Shown: piece after piece, positions 11,096 through 22,200 of the stretch | Layout: every line of letters starts with the position of its first letter | Position numbering within the stretch: the stretch's first letter is position 1 | Source of the DNA: Mastigias papua | Lineage: Eukaryota > Cnidaria > Scyphozoa > Rhizostomeae > Mastigiidae | DNA length: 64,000 bases | Direction of reading: 5' to 3' | NCBI GenBank assembly: GCA_964019165.1 | Contig: OZ025278.1 | Location: forward strand, 9,612,028 to 9,676,027 | The notes under the pieces: model-generated | What the model saw: the letters and a program-made list of their open reading frames with translations, nothing else | Database searches by the model: none | Told to the model about the DNA's origin: nothing | Made by a program: the position numbers and the translations under genes

Positions 11096-11331
11096 GGGTC
11101 TGTTGGGAATAAAGTGGGTGACCCGGGGTAAAGTGGGCAAATGACCATTTCACAAATTAATGACATGTTGTCTTTCTTTTAGACCTAATTTATGCGATTT
11201 GTTATAGAGAGGTATTGTACCAAGTTAAAAAATGGCACTTTGCTCTTTCATGGCCATAAGTGAATAATAATGATGCAAATATTCATTTACCTACTTTACC
11301 CCCGGGCTACTCATTTTACCCCAGCAGACCT
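11096..11331. mobile_element. 235-bp MITE with about 50-bp terminal inverted repeats
   Basis: The left end AGGGTCTGTTGGGAATAAAG and following CCCGGGGTAAAGTGGGCAAA (11096-11147) are mirrored at 11282-11331 by TTTACCTACTTTACCCCCGG and CCCCAGCAGACC. The arms agree over about 50 bp with several mismatches. No coding capacity. I could not fix a target duplication. Confidence 0.7.
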
Positions 11332-11339
11332 TGCACATT

Positions 11340-12905
11340 TGAACAAAGTTTGGCTATACACCATTTCTGCAACAAGGTACGATTGACATGTATGATGTAT
11401 GGATTGATGCAAGAGTTTATAAATAACATTAGTAATTTCTAGGGTACTTTACTTATTCAAGGACATAAAATATCAGAACTCGAAAATCAGCAGCATTTCA
11501 TAATCAAGTGATGACTCATAATATCAGGTAAAAATTGACTATTTTGATTGTTTTTCAAAAGTATCAAAGCATAGCATTTTGTTAACACTTTGCATGAAAA
11601 AGTAAAATTGCTTAAAATTCACTTTTTTAGGTATTGGGCGAACTTTCTGTAGCGCATTGGAATTACGTTTCCTCTTAATCTGACTACCTGTCCAGTTTCA
11701 TCCAAATCCTTTTCAAAGAATGATCAGAGCAAATAAGAGATTGTCTTGTTGGGGTCCTATCCTGACGATGGGTCTGGATTACCCACTGTTTCATTTTGTC
11801 TGAATCAGAAGGAAACCTACCCATATACAGTAATACATATGATCAAAAGCGTACTTGTGCGTACAGGGTGAGTGGGTTGGTCAAAAATGTAATGATTTTG
11901 AGAATACATACTTTATGGATGACCCCATGCGCAATACTGCTTTCCTGTTTTCTTATTCATGGCTTAGCCGGTACTTTACTATGCTAGCCAGATGCATCGA
12001 GGGCCATACCAATATGGCGTTGCTTACATCTCGCGGGCTTCAGAATTTGTACCTTTCAACCTGACAGGTTGCTCGATCCAGTCCTTTTTAGAGATCAGTG
12101 AGATTCAGCGAGGAACGGAACGGTAGCTGGAACGGCCGTATAAAACCAAAATGAACACGTTGTCGTTCCAGTGCCGAAACATGTTTCTTCAGTTTTGGTA
12201 CGGTGCGGCTTGAAATGTTAAAAAACAGCCTTTAGGTGTGCGTACATCGGTTTTTCAGTTGTACTCATTACATTCAATAGCGAATACCTGACTGCCAACT
12301 CAGTGGAGTAACGGAGACACTCGGGGCCCTTATGAGCATAATGAAGTGGAGCCCTCATGTAGACAACGAAATAAAATTCGCTCTTTAGACGATTTCATTT
12401 CGGTAGTTAATTACAGCGAATAGGCAAAAACAAAGTGAATGAGCCCAATGGTGGATCTAATCAAGCAGGACTTCCTGGGAGTCGTTTTTTAGATAGGGTT
12501 TACGGAGCTCTTCAGATGCTTTTGTAATTTTCTTTTGAACTGATAGAGCAAGGGGATTTCCCCTATTTCAACACGCATTTCATCTCAAGCTTTGCACCGG
12601 GAATGGTGGAAGCCTCTTGAATTTGCATGTCCCTTTAACTGCGCTCTTCTTTTACTCATGAGTCGCCTTGGGAATCCTTTAGCACAGTGTGACCAAAAAC
12701 AAACAATGCTAAAATTCATTTGGACCCCCTTTGGTCTGGGGCCCTTATTCCATGAACTATAGTGCCCTAAGTTGTGTTACACCACTGTGTCAGTTTTCAC
12801 CTCATATCATTGTGTCCCTGATCCAGACAACGGAATAAATAGGGAAAATGAAATTTACACAGTTTACACTTTTACTACCTATCATCAAATAGAATACTCC
12901 GCCAC
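11340..12905. other. Gene-free stretch
   Basis: No coding sequence or repeat structure that I can support. Short open frames here have no recognisable composition or splice context. Confidence 0.5.
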
Positions 12906-12907
12906 AC

Positions 12908-13978
12908 ACAATAAAACAAATTTTAAATAACTCGCACTTCTGAATACAGAGATTTAGCAATATGATTGAACTGGAGGAAAACTGATTAGGTTAAAGGTTA
13001 GTGCGATTTGTATTCAAAAGTCACATTGTTCACAGAATTCCAGTAGCTTTCAGGCAGAGTTTGATCCACTTTTCCAACTCCGATTGCAGCCATTTTTGTT
13101 TCGTTTTGTAAGTTTTATTTTAGTGACCCATTGCTTATGCATTCATACAATCTAATGAACATTATTTCGTATTTTGCATGTTCTTTTAACTACTCTGATT
13201 TTGTTACTATATCACCCAAAAACTGAAAATCATAATTTTAAAGCTAAAACTGAAAAGGGATGGAAAGGACGGAAGCAAAGCCTCTCTTGTGTGGTGGTGA
13301 GGTGATTGTAAGGCGAAATCCTCATAAAAGAGTAGAGGAGCGTGCACTAATGGAGGAAGAGGCTGTCCCACAATCTATGTACGAATAGTTTTGACGACTT
13401 AACGAGGAAATTTGACTCAATGCACAGCTTTTTTTCTAAGCATTAGTTCTAAGTGGCTAAGTGGTAAGGATATGGCATAAAGACTTAGGATGGAATTATT
13501 ACCAGCGAAATACAAAATTACGAAAAGATCTGTTTTTTCATTAACATCAATTAGACAGATAGAAGTCTTTTCAAAGTAGCGAAGCTGTTTAATTTGTACG
13601 AATTTTTACGAATACTTTGGCATGAATGTCCATTGAAAACATTGCTTCCTGAAAGGATAGGCTCTGTTTCCGCCCTTTTCTGTCCTTTCCACTCTTTTTC
13701 ATTTTTAGTCTTAACATTAAGGTTTCTGTGTTTCGACGATATGTTAACCTAAAGAGCGTAGCAAAAGGAATATGCAAAATATGACAAGCAGAATTGGCTA
13801 CAATCGGAGTTGGAGAAGTGAGTTGAACTCTGCCTGAAAGTTGTTGAACTTCTGCCAACACTGTAAATTTCGAATATAAGTGACACTAACCTTTGACCTA
13901 ATCAATTTCTTTCAACTTCAACGAAGTTATCATATCTTTGTGTCCAGAAGTTCGTTTTTTTTTAAATTTGCTTTGCTA
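12908..13978. repeat. Large inverted repeat (arms about 330-390 bp, spacer about 340 bp)
   Basis: The left arm (about 12908-13300) and right arm (about 13650-13978) are reverse complements with moderate divergence. Matching blocks include TTTCAGGCAGAGTT, CCAACTCCGATTG, GATTAGGTTAAAGGTTAGTG and GGAAAGGAC, in the same order in each arm. The spacer holds no gene. This fits a degenerate foldback or hairpin-forming DNA transposon. Confidence 0.75.
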
Positions 13979-15947
13979 TTTATACTGAGTATCCTTTCTG
14001 ATGAAAGCTAGCAACAATTTTAAAACTTTCATAAGTTCCATTTTGCTCTATTTTTCCCTTATTTTGATAATCTGGATGACTTTGTTGTAGCTAGTCTAGA
14101 TTTTGAAGGATTCTCATCAACCTCATATCTATCAGCCACTAGTTAGCGTATTTATTGATCAAGTGAACTCCGATTCTGTGACTTGTGTCTTCCTTGCTGA
14201 AACTCTGTGATTGATCAAATAATCAGAAACGGAGATCGTGAATGAGGACTCAGCCTAAAGAAATCAACCGGTTTGTCACACAAGAACGTCTTTACATAGT
14301 AGACTCTGAGGTTGCTGTACCTAATGAATGGCTCCTTTTTGCCTTTAATATCTTTGGTTGAGAAATCGATATTCCATTGATGTTTGCTCCTAATTTTTAA
14401 GCAATAGCTCTCTTTGTGAAATGTGCTAGGAGATGAACCTCGTGTTGTAAGTAGGAGTGAGTCTGAAACTAGCGCAGTTTTGTTTTAAACTCCGCACACA
14501 AATCTGAGAACAAGGAGAAGATCTGCTTCCAAAGTAGTAGTGAAGAATAGACGATTTATGATAGAACATAGAAATTTTCCAAAAATGATGAGCAGTAGAT
14601 TTTGTCGTGTCGCTCGCGGTTTTTTATTAAACATGGACGCACAATTAAGTACAAATGCCAATGTCACTCTTGTTTTACAAGGACACATGTGATAATAACA
14701 TCGCTTCTCGGGTTGCCAAAAACAGAATAAGAGCAACTTAAAATCACTGGTCACCCTGGTTATTTTCTCCCTTTTAAACTATAATATCATCAGTCAAGCG
14801 ACTAACAACAATGATCTCCTCATTCATGAATGCGAAATTACCACTAGTGACTGTCCTGCTTTGGAAACACAAATGTCGTCCTTCCCTCGAACATTTTTTT
14901 GAACAGCTGCTTTCGTCTTTCTTTTCTTGTTGATTATTTCTGTGCTTTCCCTGTGGCCTATAAAGTTTTTCCCTTTAAATACGTTCATACTGATAATGAT
15001 CGCGAAATCGGTCCAAAATGTCTGCCAGTTTAGTCTTGCGAGTTTATATTCAATATTGTATGAACAACACTGAGATTAAGCTGTGCAAGACAGATATTTC
15101 TGATTGCAAAATACATTTGAATGTCTTTACCGTTGAAATACACTTTTGACACGTATACATTTGCTAAGTAAAGTGCATACTTATGACAACATAGCAGAAG
15201 AATGAGCATAAATCGAGAAACAAACTGCCTTTCATCTACATTTTCACCAGTTTCACAGTCATGCGAGGTGCCAGCCCCTCCATTTAGTGGGGTATACTTT
15301 ACAAGATGATAAATATAATGATGATGATATTATTCGTGATGTTTACACAAGTGAAGATTTCTGCCCTATTGATATCATTTTGCGCGGAGTCTTCAGTTGA
15401 GACAATGTTGTATGATAAAAATGATCTATGTGGCTTGATTTGTGCTCAAGACGTGGATTTTATTGCTATGATGTCGTTGAAGGAGTTTGTTGCAAATAGG
15501 CATTCCAGATTCACTGATACAAATTCATAGTCATTGTTTATCTGTAGCTCAGTGTCTAGTTTAAGCTGCATGTGTCTTCAAAAACCAACATCAAGCAGGT
15601 GATAGAATCATTTTCACCAAACATAACTGGGTTAATTGTGTGATTGGTGTGAACTTCTAGCTTGGTTAGCAAACGTGCTGCGCAAACGTGCTGCACAAAG
15701 CTCCATGTCTTTTTTTATGTTTGTGGGACTGTCGCACTGGAGATTGCCTATAAGAGAGAAAAAGATCAGCTGCTTCGAACTCTAGTGGAAATTGACAGAC
15801 GTATGGTTTATGCACTGCTTGTACCAAGAGACAGAACAGTCTTCCCTTTTTCTCATATCAAGCTGGGACAGACGACACAGCACCTTTTCTTCATTGTCAA
15901 GTAGACATATTTCCATAGCGCTGGGGCGATGGAAGTGATGGGAAAGG
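13979..15947. other. Gene-free stretch
   Basis: About 2 kb of unremarkable AT-rich DNA between the inverted repeat and the Gypsy target site. No supported coding sequence. Confidence 0.5.
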
Positions 15948-15951
15948 AGAT
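15948..15951. repeat. Gypsy target site duplication, left copy (AGAT)
   Basis: AGAT immediately before the LTR start TGTAGCAATTAC. It matches AGAT at 29408-29411 immediately after the 3' LTR end. Confidence 0.85.
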
Positions 15952-16032
15952 TGTAGCAATTACATTTTTAGTTACTTTATCGTCCACTCCATTCATTCAT
16001 TCATTACGTGTTTTTCTACAGCTCATTGCCAT
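15952..16032 (+). repeat. Gypsy 5' LTR, first part
   Basis: First 81 bases of the 5' LTR, starting TGTAGCAATTAC and ending at GCCAT, where the BEL element entered. One base differs from the same stretch of the 3' LTR. Confidence 0.95.
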
Positions 16033-16543
16033 TGTGGGGAATTCTTTTCCTATAATCCTGTGCCCGATAGAACTCCCAGTGACACTAAAGAAAACTCACT
16101 GAAATTTGATGTAACTTCCAAGTTATAAATTCCTCAAATTTATTGCAATGCTACTCATGCCTCTCACTTACTCAACACACAATACTTCAACTGCTAACTT
16201 GTACGCATATTTATACGCTTACAATAGAAATTTCTCGATTGGTGAGTCACAATAATCAGAATATATATTTAGCAACAATATGAGTTATTACGTAATGAAC
16301 TAATTTCTGGATAATTCCAGAACCCCCCAATTATCAATAAACTATATGAAAACGAGGTTCTAACAACAGCAACGTGCTAATGGGCCTAAGCTAGAAGGTT
16401 CTCGAGTGTATACTAGTGGGTTGGGTAACGATGTTAGCGATACTCAGCATTTTGCTACGATACAATGGATAAGAATAGTTGAGAATTGTATGGAATGTTC
16501 TGCACTACAAGTAAGTATTACGATAGTTCTAGATTTCCCGACA
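16033..16543 (-). repeat. BEL 3' LTR
   Basis: Begins TGTGGGGAATTC and ends TTTCCCGACA on the + strand. Same length as the copy at 23746-24256 and one base different. Confidence 0.96.
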
Positions 16544-16553
16544 CCCTCCCCCT
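16544..16553 (-). other. BEL polypurine tract
   Basis: On the - strand AGGGGGAGGG sits directly before the 3' LTR, the expected site of plus-strand DNA priming. Confidence 0.8.
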
Positions 16554-16594
16554 ATTAAAGTGTGACTACAGCTTTAATATAATAATTCCTTGTT

Positions 16595-17521
16595 CTAATG
16601 TTCATCTTCTTCATGGACAGCCACACTCTTTATTTGATCTCTTGCGATTATCTTGGCTCTTCTCCGCTGTTTCTCTTCTAAGTTTGGCCTTTCTGGTTTG
16701 AATTCTGGGGCTTCAGGATTCAACGTATGCCCTCCAACCTCTCCTCCAACTTCAAGATCACATATGAGCTGCAGTGGTCTTTCCACGATGTATCCGTTTC
16801 CTAATTTCAACTTCATTCCTCGAACTATCCCGTCAAGTCCACGAATATAGTCGACTATTCGTCCAAGTTTCCAGTAAGCTCTGTTCCTTGTGTCTTCCTT
16901 CAATAAAACAACTGCTCCAACTCCTGGAATGGTGATCTCTTTTTGGTTATGTTTACGCTGTCGCTCTTCAAGTGCTCGAAGGTACTCTCCCATCCAACGC
17001 TTCCTCAGCTGATCCTTGCTCCTTCTTATAAACAATAATCGTCTCGTCATATTGTCATTTGCTTCCAACTGCTCGATGTCTTGCTCCAGAACCGAAGATG
17101 GTTTTCCTCTTAGTAGAATGGCTGGAGTGATGACTGGCTCTTCAAACTCTTCTCCTACGTAGCACAAAGGTCTGTTATTCATGACACATTCAACATCCAG
17201 CAGTACCTCTTCCAGTTCTTCAAAGTTAAGGGTGCTTCTGCCAACAACCTTTGACAAACTTCTCTTCATGATACCAACAAGACGTTCAAAAAATCCTCCC
17301 CACCAAGGGGCGCGTGACATATTGAATCGCCATTGTATTCCCTGTGCCGTTATGTAGCTTGAAAGGTTTTCGCTTTTCCGCAAGGTTTTTAGCCACTTCT
17401 TGGTTGCAACGAACGTTCTTCCATTATCGCTAACTATCATCTTTGGACATCCTCTTCGTGCAACAAACTCCTTTAGTACTCTTTGAAATACTGGTGCCAT
17501 CAAATCCTTGCATAGCTTCAA
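16595..17521 (-). pseudogene. BEL/Pao integrase, C-terminal part (separated by LINE insertion)
   Basis: Continues the BEL polyprotein beyond the LINE. The frame actually resumes at about 17575, right after the poly-A, with KIGKAYIALFTCTSTRAVYL. It carries the second catalytic Asp in VSDNGRTFVATKKW, then SRAPWWGGFFERLVGIMKRS with the catalytic Glu. The C-terminal domain (DUF5641-like) includes GAVVLLKEDTRNRAYWKLGR and ends in a Lys/Arg-rich tail. Its frame differs from that of the upstream part because the insertion is not a multiple of three. It has no start of its own that makes sense, so it would not be expressed as part of the polyprotein. Confidence 0.9.
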
Positions 17522-17576
17522 GTAAACAGCTCTTGTGCTGGTGCATGTAAAGAGTGCAATGTATGCTTTCCCAATC

Positions 17577-19290
17577 TTTTTTTTTTTTTTTTTTTTTTAT
17601 ATCAATGTCAATCTAAAACTCAACAAAATACAATATTCTGTGCCGTCCATAGCAGAAAAGGACATGACGTCACCTGGTTCTGGCTATGAACGGCACTTAC
17701 AATTCCTTTAACAATAATCTAAGAATACAAAACAAAGAACAACAAAAACAATACAAAAACAAAGTTTAAGCACTCTGTGTACCATGGCACCATCCCAATT
17801 TGACAGGCGCAAGCATGCGCCAGCCTGGGTGGTTGAAATTGATTGAAAAGAAATTTGCACCGGTAAGGCCTGTGCCGAGATGGTTGAGATCTGGCTGTTG
17901 ATATGTGGTGCCATGATTCACAAAGAGCTTACTTACGCCTACAATAAATAAAAATATTTAAGGGGTCGCTGTTAGTGAGCTCTCCAAAGAACTCCCTAAA
18001 GGAAAAGCCCCATGAACCAAAGATGCCCCAGGCCACAGAGCAGCCACCCCACCACCAAGAACCCCAGACCAGACACCGCCCCAAAGAGCCGAATGAGCAG
18101 GGCCCAGGCCCAACTCAGCAAGCTACCCCGAGCAATACCCAGCCCGCAGCACCCCGGCAACGGAAGCGGCAGTCCAAGGCCAAGGACACCATCAGCCCAC
18201 AGAACCCCCTGGAGCTCTTTCTTTAAGCCTGTTCGTTGCCTTAATATATGCAATCGATGCCTCTAAAAGAATTCGATTATCAGTTTCGTTCAGTGTTGGA
18301 CTGCCATAAAGAATCAAATTTAGTAAGGCTTGTGAATCAATGTTACTTAAATCCATTTCTGGAAGGCGTGAAAGTCGTCCAAGGAGATCATTGCGCATCG
18401 GTACAAACAAAGGGCAGTGCAGGAAGAAGTGCGCATTGTCTTCAACTCCAGTATTGCAAGCACACATCGGACTCGGACACTGAAAATTATGTCGGAACAT
18501 ATGCTCGTTTAACTCACTAAATTCAAGTCTAAGCATTGTTAGTTGTTTTACACCAAGGGCATCGAATACTCCAAACAAGGAATTTTTCACCGGTCTTATA
18601 ATGGCAAGCAATTTACGTTTGAATTCAACTATTGTTGCAGAATTTCTAACATTTCCATCAAGCTTATTCCATTCCTGAAGTACATTCGTGAAGTATGTGT
18701 TAGAGGATCGCTTTGTCTTACTGAAAGGTATGTCATAGTCACGATTTCCTCTTAGACCATAATGAAGTGTTCTTTCAGTTGGCAATTCTGCAAAAAGATA
18801 AGGTGGATTGCCCGTTTTCCTTAGGTTGAAAAAGTGGCATAAGCGTCTGTACCATCTTCGATTGTAAAGGCTTTCCCAACCAAGTTCATTATAGAGCTTT
18901 TGTCTATTAGTTCCTCTCCAGACACCTGCAACAGCAAGTGCTGCCGAGTACTGAGTTTGTTCGATTCTTTGTGTGAAGTTTAGTATCATTTCAGGATCGT
19001 GTCTGTGAAAAATGATATCACCATAGTCCAGATGTGGGCGAACATATAGCTTGTAGACCTGATCAAGGACATCTCGAGATACATATTTAGATAGATATTT
19101 TATCATTCCTATTCCTCGTCTAGCCTTCAAGATAGCCTGTCTAATATGACTTTTAAAATCAAGCTTAGAGTCGAGGATTAGCCCAAGATGCTTGTGTTCG
19201 TCCTTCCTTGCAACTTCGTCCAACCCCAGATTCAAATATGGATGCTCTGTTGTAGTCCTTTTGACCGAAAAGACCACCTCCTCAATCTTA
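17577..19290 (-). mobile_element. 5'-truncated CR1/Jockey-like LINE inserted in the BEL integrase
   Basis: On the - strand the insert starts after TAAGATTGG (19291-19299) and ends in a run of 22 A (17577-17598), then AAGATTGG again. CCAATCTT on + at 17571-17578 and 19291-19298 is the 8-bp target duplication. The coding part begins in the middle of the RT (EEVVFSVKRT...EHKHLGLILDSKLDF) and runs to a stop at about 18192. About 590 bases of 3' UTR follow. Truncation at the 5' end, poly-A and flanking duplication are the hallmarks of target-primed reverse transcription. Confidence 0.92.
17990..18230. other. GC-rich block in the LINE 3' region
   Basis: A run of about 240 bases clearly richer in G+C than anything nearby. 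It spans the end of the LINE frame and its 3' UTR. The + strand reads a Pro/Gln-rich open frame here, which I regard as a composition effect. Confidence 0.6.
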
Positions 19291-22200
19291 CCAATCTTAC
19301 CTTTTGCTATCCGGTACCTAACTGGCCCAGCAAAATCCACACCTGTGACAAGAAAGGGCTCTTGTAGCTCAATTCTGAAATCTGGTAACATGGACTTTGA
19401 TGGATTTGATAGAGGCTTCACTCTGAATCGCTTGCATAGGTTGCAGTTATGCAGTACTTTCTTGACGATGGACCTCAACTTCTGTATCCAAAATCTCTCT
19501 CGAACCTTACTCATAGTCACTGCAACTCCCCCGTGTAATGTCTTTAGATGACAAGCCTGTATAAGTGATTTAACCAGCGGATGATTCCTTTCCAAAAGTA
19601 TAGGTTTGTAGTTTGGTATTCTTCCAACATGTCTCAGAACTCCGTCATCTCCCTTTTCCAGATCTGTGTTCGTTACTATGTTGTTTGATTGTTGTGCCTT
19701 TCGAATCCATAGCTTCTCTGCTTCATCAGTTTCTTCGCTTGTGAGTTGTAAGCAATTTCTCTTCTTCCTTTTGCAACAGTGCTCTACAAATCGTATTACA
19801 TAAGCTGTTATTCGTATCAGCTTCCAATATGAATACCTTGTCAGCATTCCGTCAAGGTAACTTGTACCTTGATCCATTTGCTTGATTAACAACTGCTTTT
19901 CTGCTCGAGGAATCCTTTCCTTCTGTGCATCACTTGCCTCGTGTATTTCTGGTTGTGCTGGGCAAGAGCTCCGATTGTTTAACCAGGATGGACCTTTAAA
20001 CCAAAAGTCTGTAAGCTTTCCTGGATCTACTCCTCTGCTTCCAAGATCGCTTGGATTCTCGTTTGTAGGAACATAGTGCCAATGAATATTGTTAATTGCA
20101 TTGATAGCCATTATCCTGTTTCGCACAAACTGTGACCACTTGCCTTGGTCCTTCATCCAATGCAAAACCGTTGTGCTGTCCACCCATCCATGGCACTCCC
20201 TTATTGAGTAGTCTGATAATGTTTTCATCACATGATCCAAAATTCGGCTCAGCATATGGGCTCCAATCAGCTCCAGTCGTGGAATTGTTGTATCTTTTGG
20301 TGCTATTCTTGATTTTGCTACCAGCAAATGCTGATCTGGAACTGCTTCCTTATCCAGCAAAGTAACATATACAGCAACAGAAATAGCAGATTTACTTGCA
20401 TCTGAAAAGCCATGAATTATGATGTCTGAATCCTTACCATGAGCAACACTTCTTGGAATTATCACAGAATCACAACTCCTAATCGACTTTACCCACTTGT
20501 TCCAAGGTGTCTTAATCTCTTCTGGTGCAACCTCATCCCATGACAGCTTCTTCAAACAGGCTATGCTGTAAAGTATCTTTCCAGTTATCATTACAGGAGA
20601 AGCAATTCCTAATGGATCAAAAACACTGTTGATTGCTGACAGCATTTTCCTTTTTGTGACAGTTCCTTCATCCACCTTCTTTAGGAACTTGTCAAGGTTG
20701 ATTTCCAGGGTGTCCGTTGATTTATTCCACTGTATTCCAAGGATTTTAGTCTCGTCACCACTTGTTCCAAAGGATGTTTTGGCATATGTCTCTTCTAGCA
20801 TCTTTTGTTGATCATCTACTGTTGATTGCAATGCTGGTATATTGCTGTGCCATTTGTGCAAGGTAAATCCTCCCTCTGCCATTATCTTGGTGCTTTCTTC
20901 CTTGAAACTGAATAACAACTTCTCATCATCAGCTACACATTGCACATCATCGACATATGTATTCTGCATCAGCTGCCTTATTGTTTCTGGGTACTTTTCC
21001 TTGTACTGACTGAGATGTTTAACTAGTGTTGCACCAAGTATATAGGGGCTCGGTGCAGATCCGAAAATCACCCTTGTGAATCGGTATGAGACTGCATGCC
21101 TTTGCTGTAGATCTGTGTACCAAAATAGCCGCTGTGCATCCCGGTCTTGTGAGTTAATCTTGATTTGAAGGAATGCCTTCTTAACATCTCCAGTCAAGCA
21201 AAATTTATGCAATCTGTTCTTGAGTAGGATATCGAAGATCAGAGGCTGCAGTGATGGGCCTGTCTCTAAAAGGTCGTTGAGGCAAGGTTCCTTAAGCGTT
21301 TGTCGTGCTGAACAATCGTAAACTATTCTCATCTTTGTTGATTCAGCATTATCACAGATGACAGGGTGATGTGGAATGTAGTGTATAACTTCTCCGGTTG
21401 GTTCTCTTGGTGCAGGCTCTATGATCCCTTCTTGTAGCTGTTCTTTCATGACTGAATGGTATTCCTCAAGCCTACCCAATTTCTCCAGTTTTTTGGTTGT
21501 ACTGTGTAGTCTTGCCATCGCCAGTGCTTCATTCGTAGGTAAACTACTCGCATCTTCTTTCCACGGCAGACGTGTTGAATATGTACCATCTTCAAGTCTT
21601 TGCAATTTATCCGTAAAATCCTTATGAAATTCTTCTCGTTTGTCAGGAGTGTCCACCAATCCTAATACCTCTAAGGAGCACATCTGCTCAAACTCATCAC
21701 GCGTGGATTTTAGAAAGAATGTCTTTTCTGCTTCAAAACTTGAGTGTAATGCCCTTCCTGATAATGCCCACCCGAGCATAGTAAACTCCGCTCCAGGGTC
21801 CTTGTTTGGATCTGGTCCAAGGACTGGGGGCTCAGTTGTCTTTATTCTTTGATAGTCTGCGGCTCCAAAAATGATATGAACTGGCAGTCTTTCTTGCTGA
21901 TTTCCTTCATCACTGAAAGTCAACCGTCGAAACCTATTGTATCTCTTCTTTAAGTTGCTTATCCGAGGGTTTGGCAGGTAAGTCAAAATTTCCTTTTCGC
22001 CATTTATGCAATTTAGGTCAATCGTAAAACCATCCACTGCATTTGATTCAAGAGTTATAGGGTATATCTCCACTTGTTTCGTGATTGTGCCATACATTTG
22101 TTCGATTGCTCTTTTTTCCACCTTCAAAGGCTTTATCCCCAACTGTGTCAGAAGACTTGTGCACACGTAAGAGCTTCCTGCTCTGCTGTCAAGCATAATT

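Noticed and set aside
17975..18266. Pro/Gln-rich + strand frames antisense to the LINE
   Set aside because: They lie in a GC-rich block of the LINE 3' end on the opposite strand. Composition explains the open frame.
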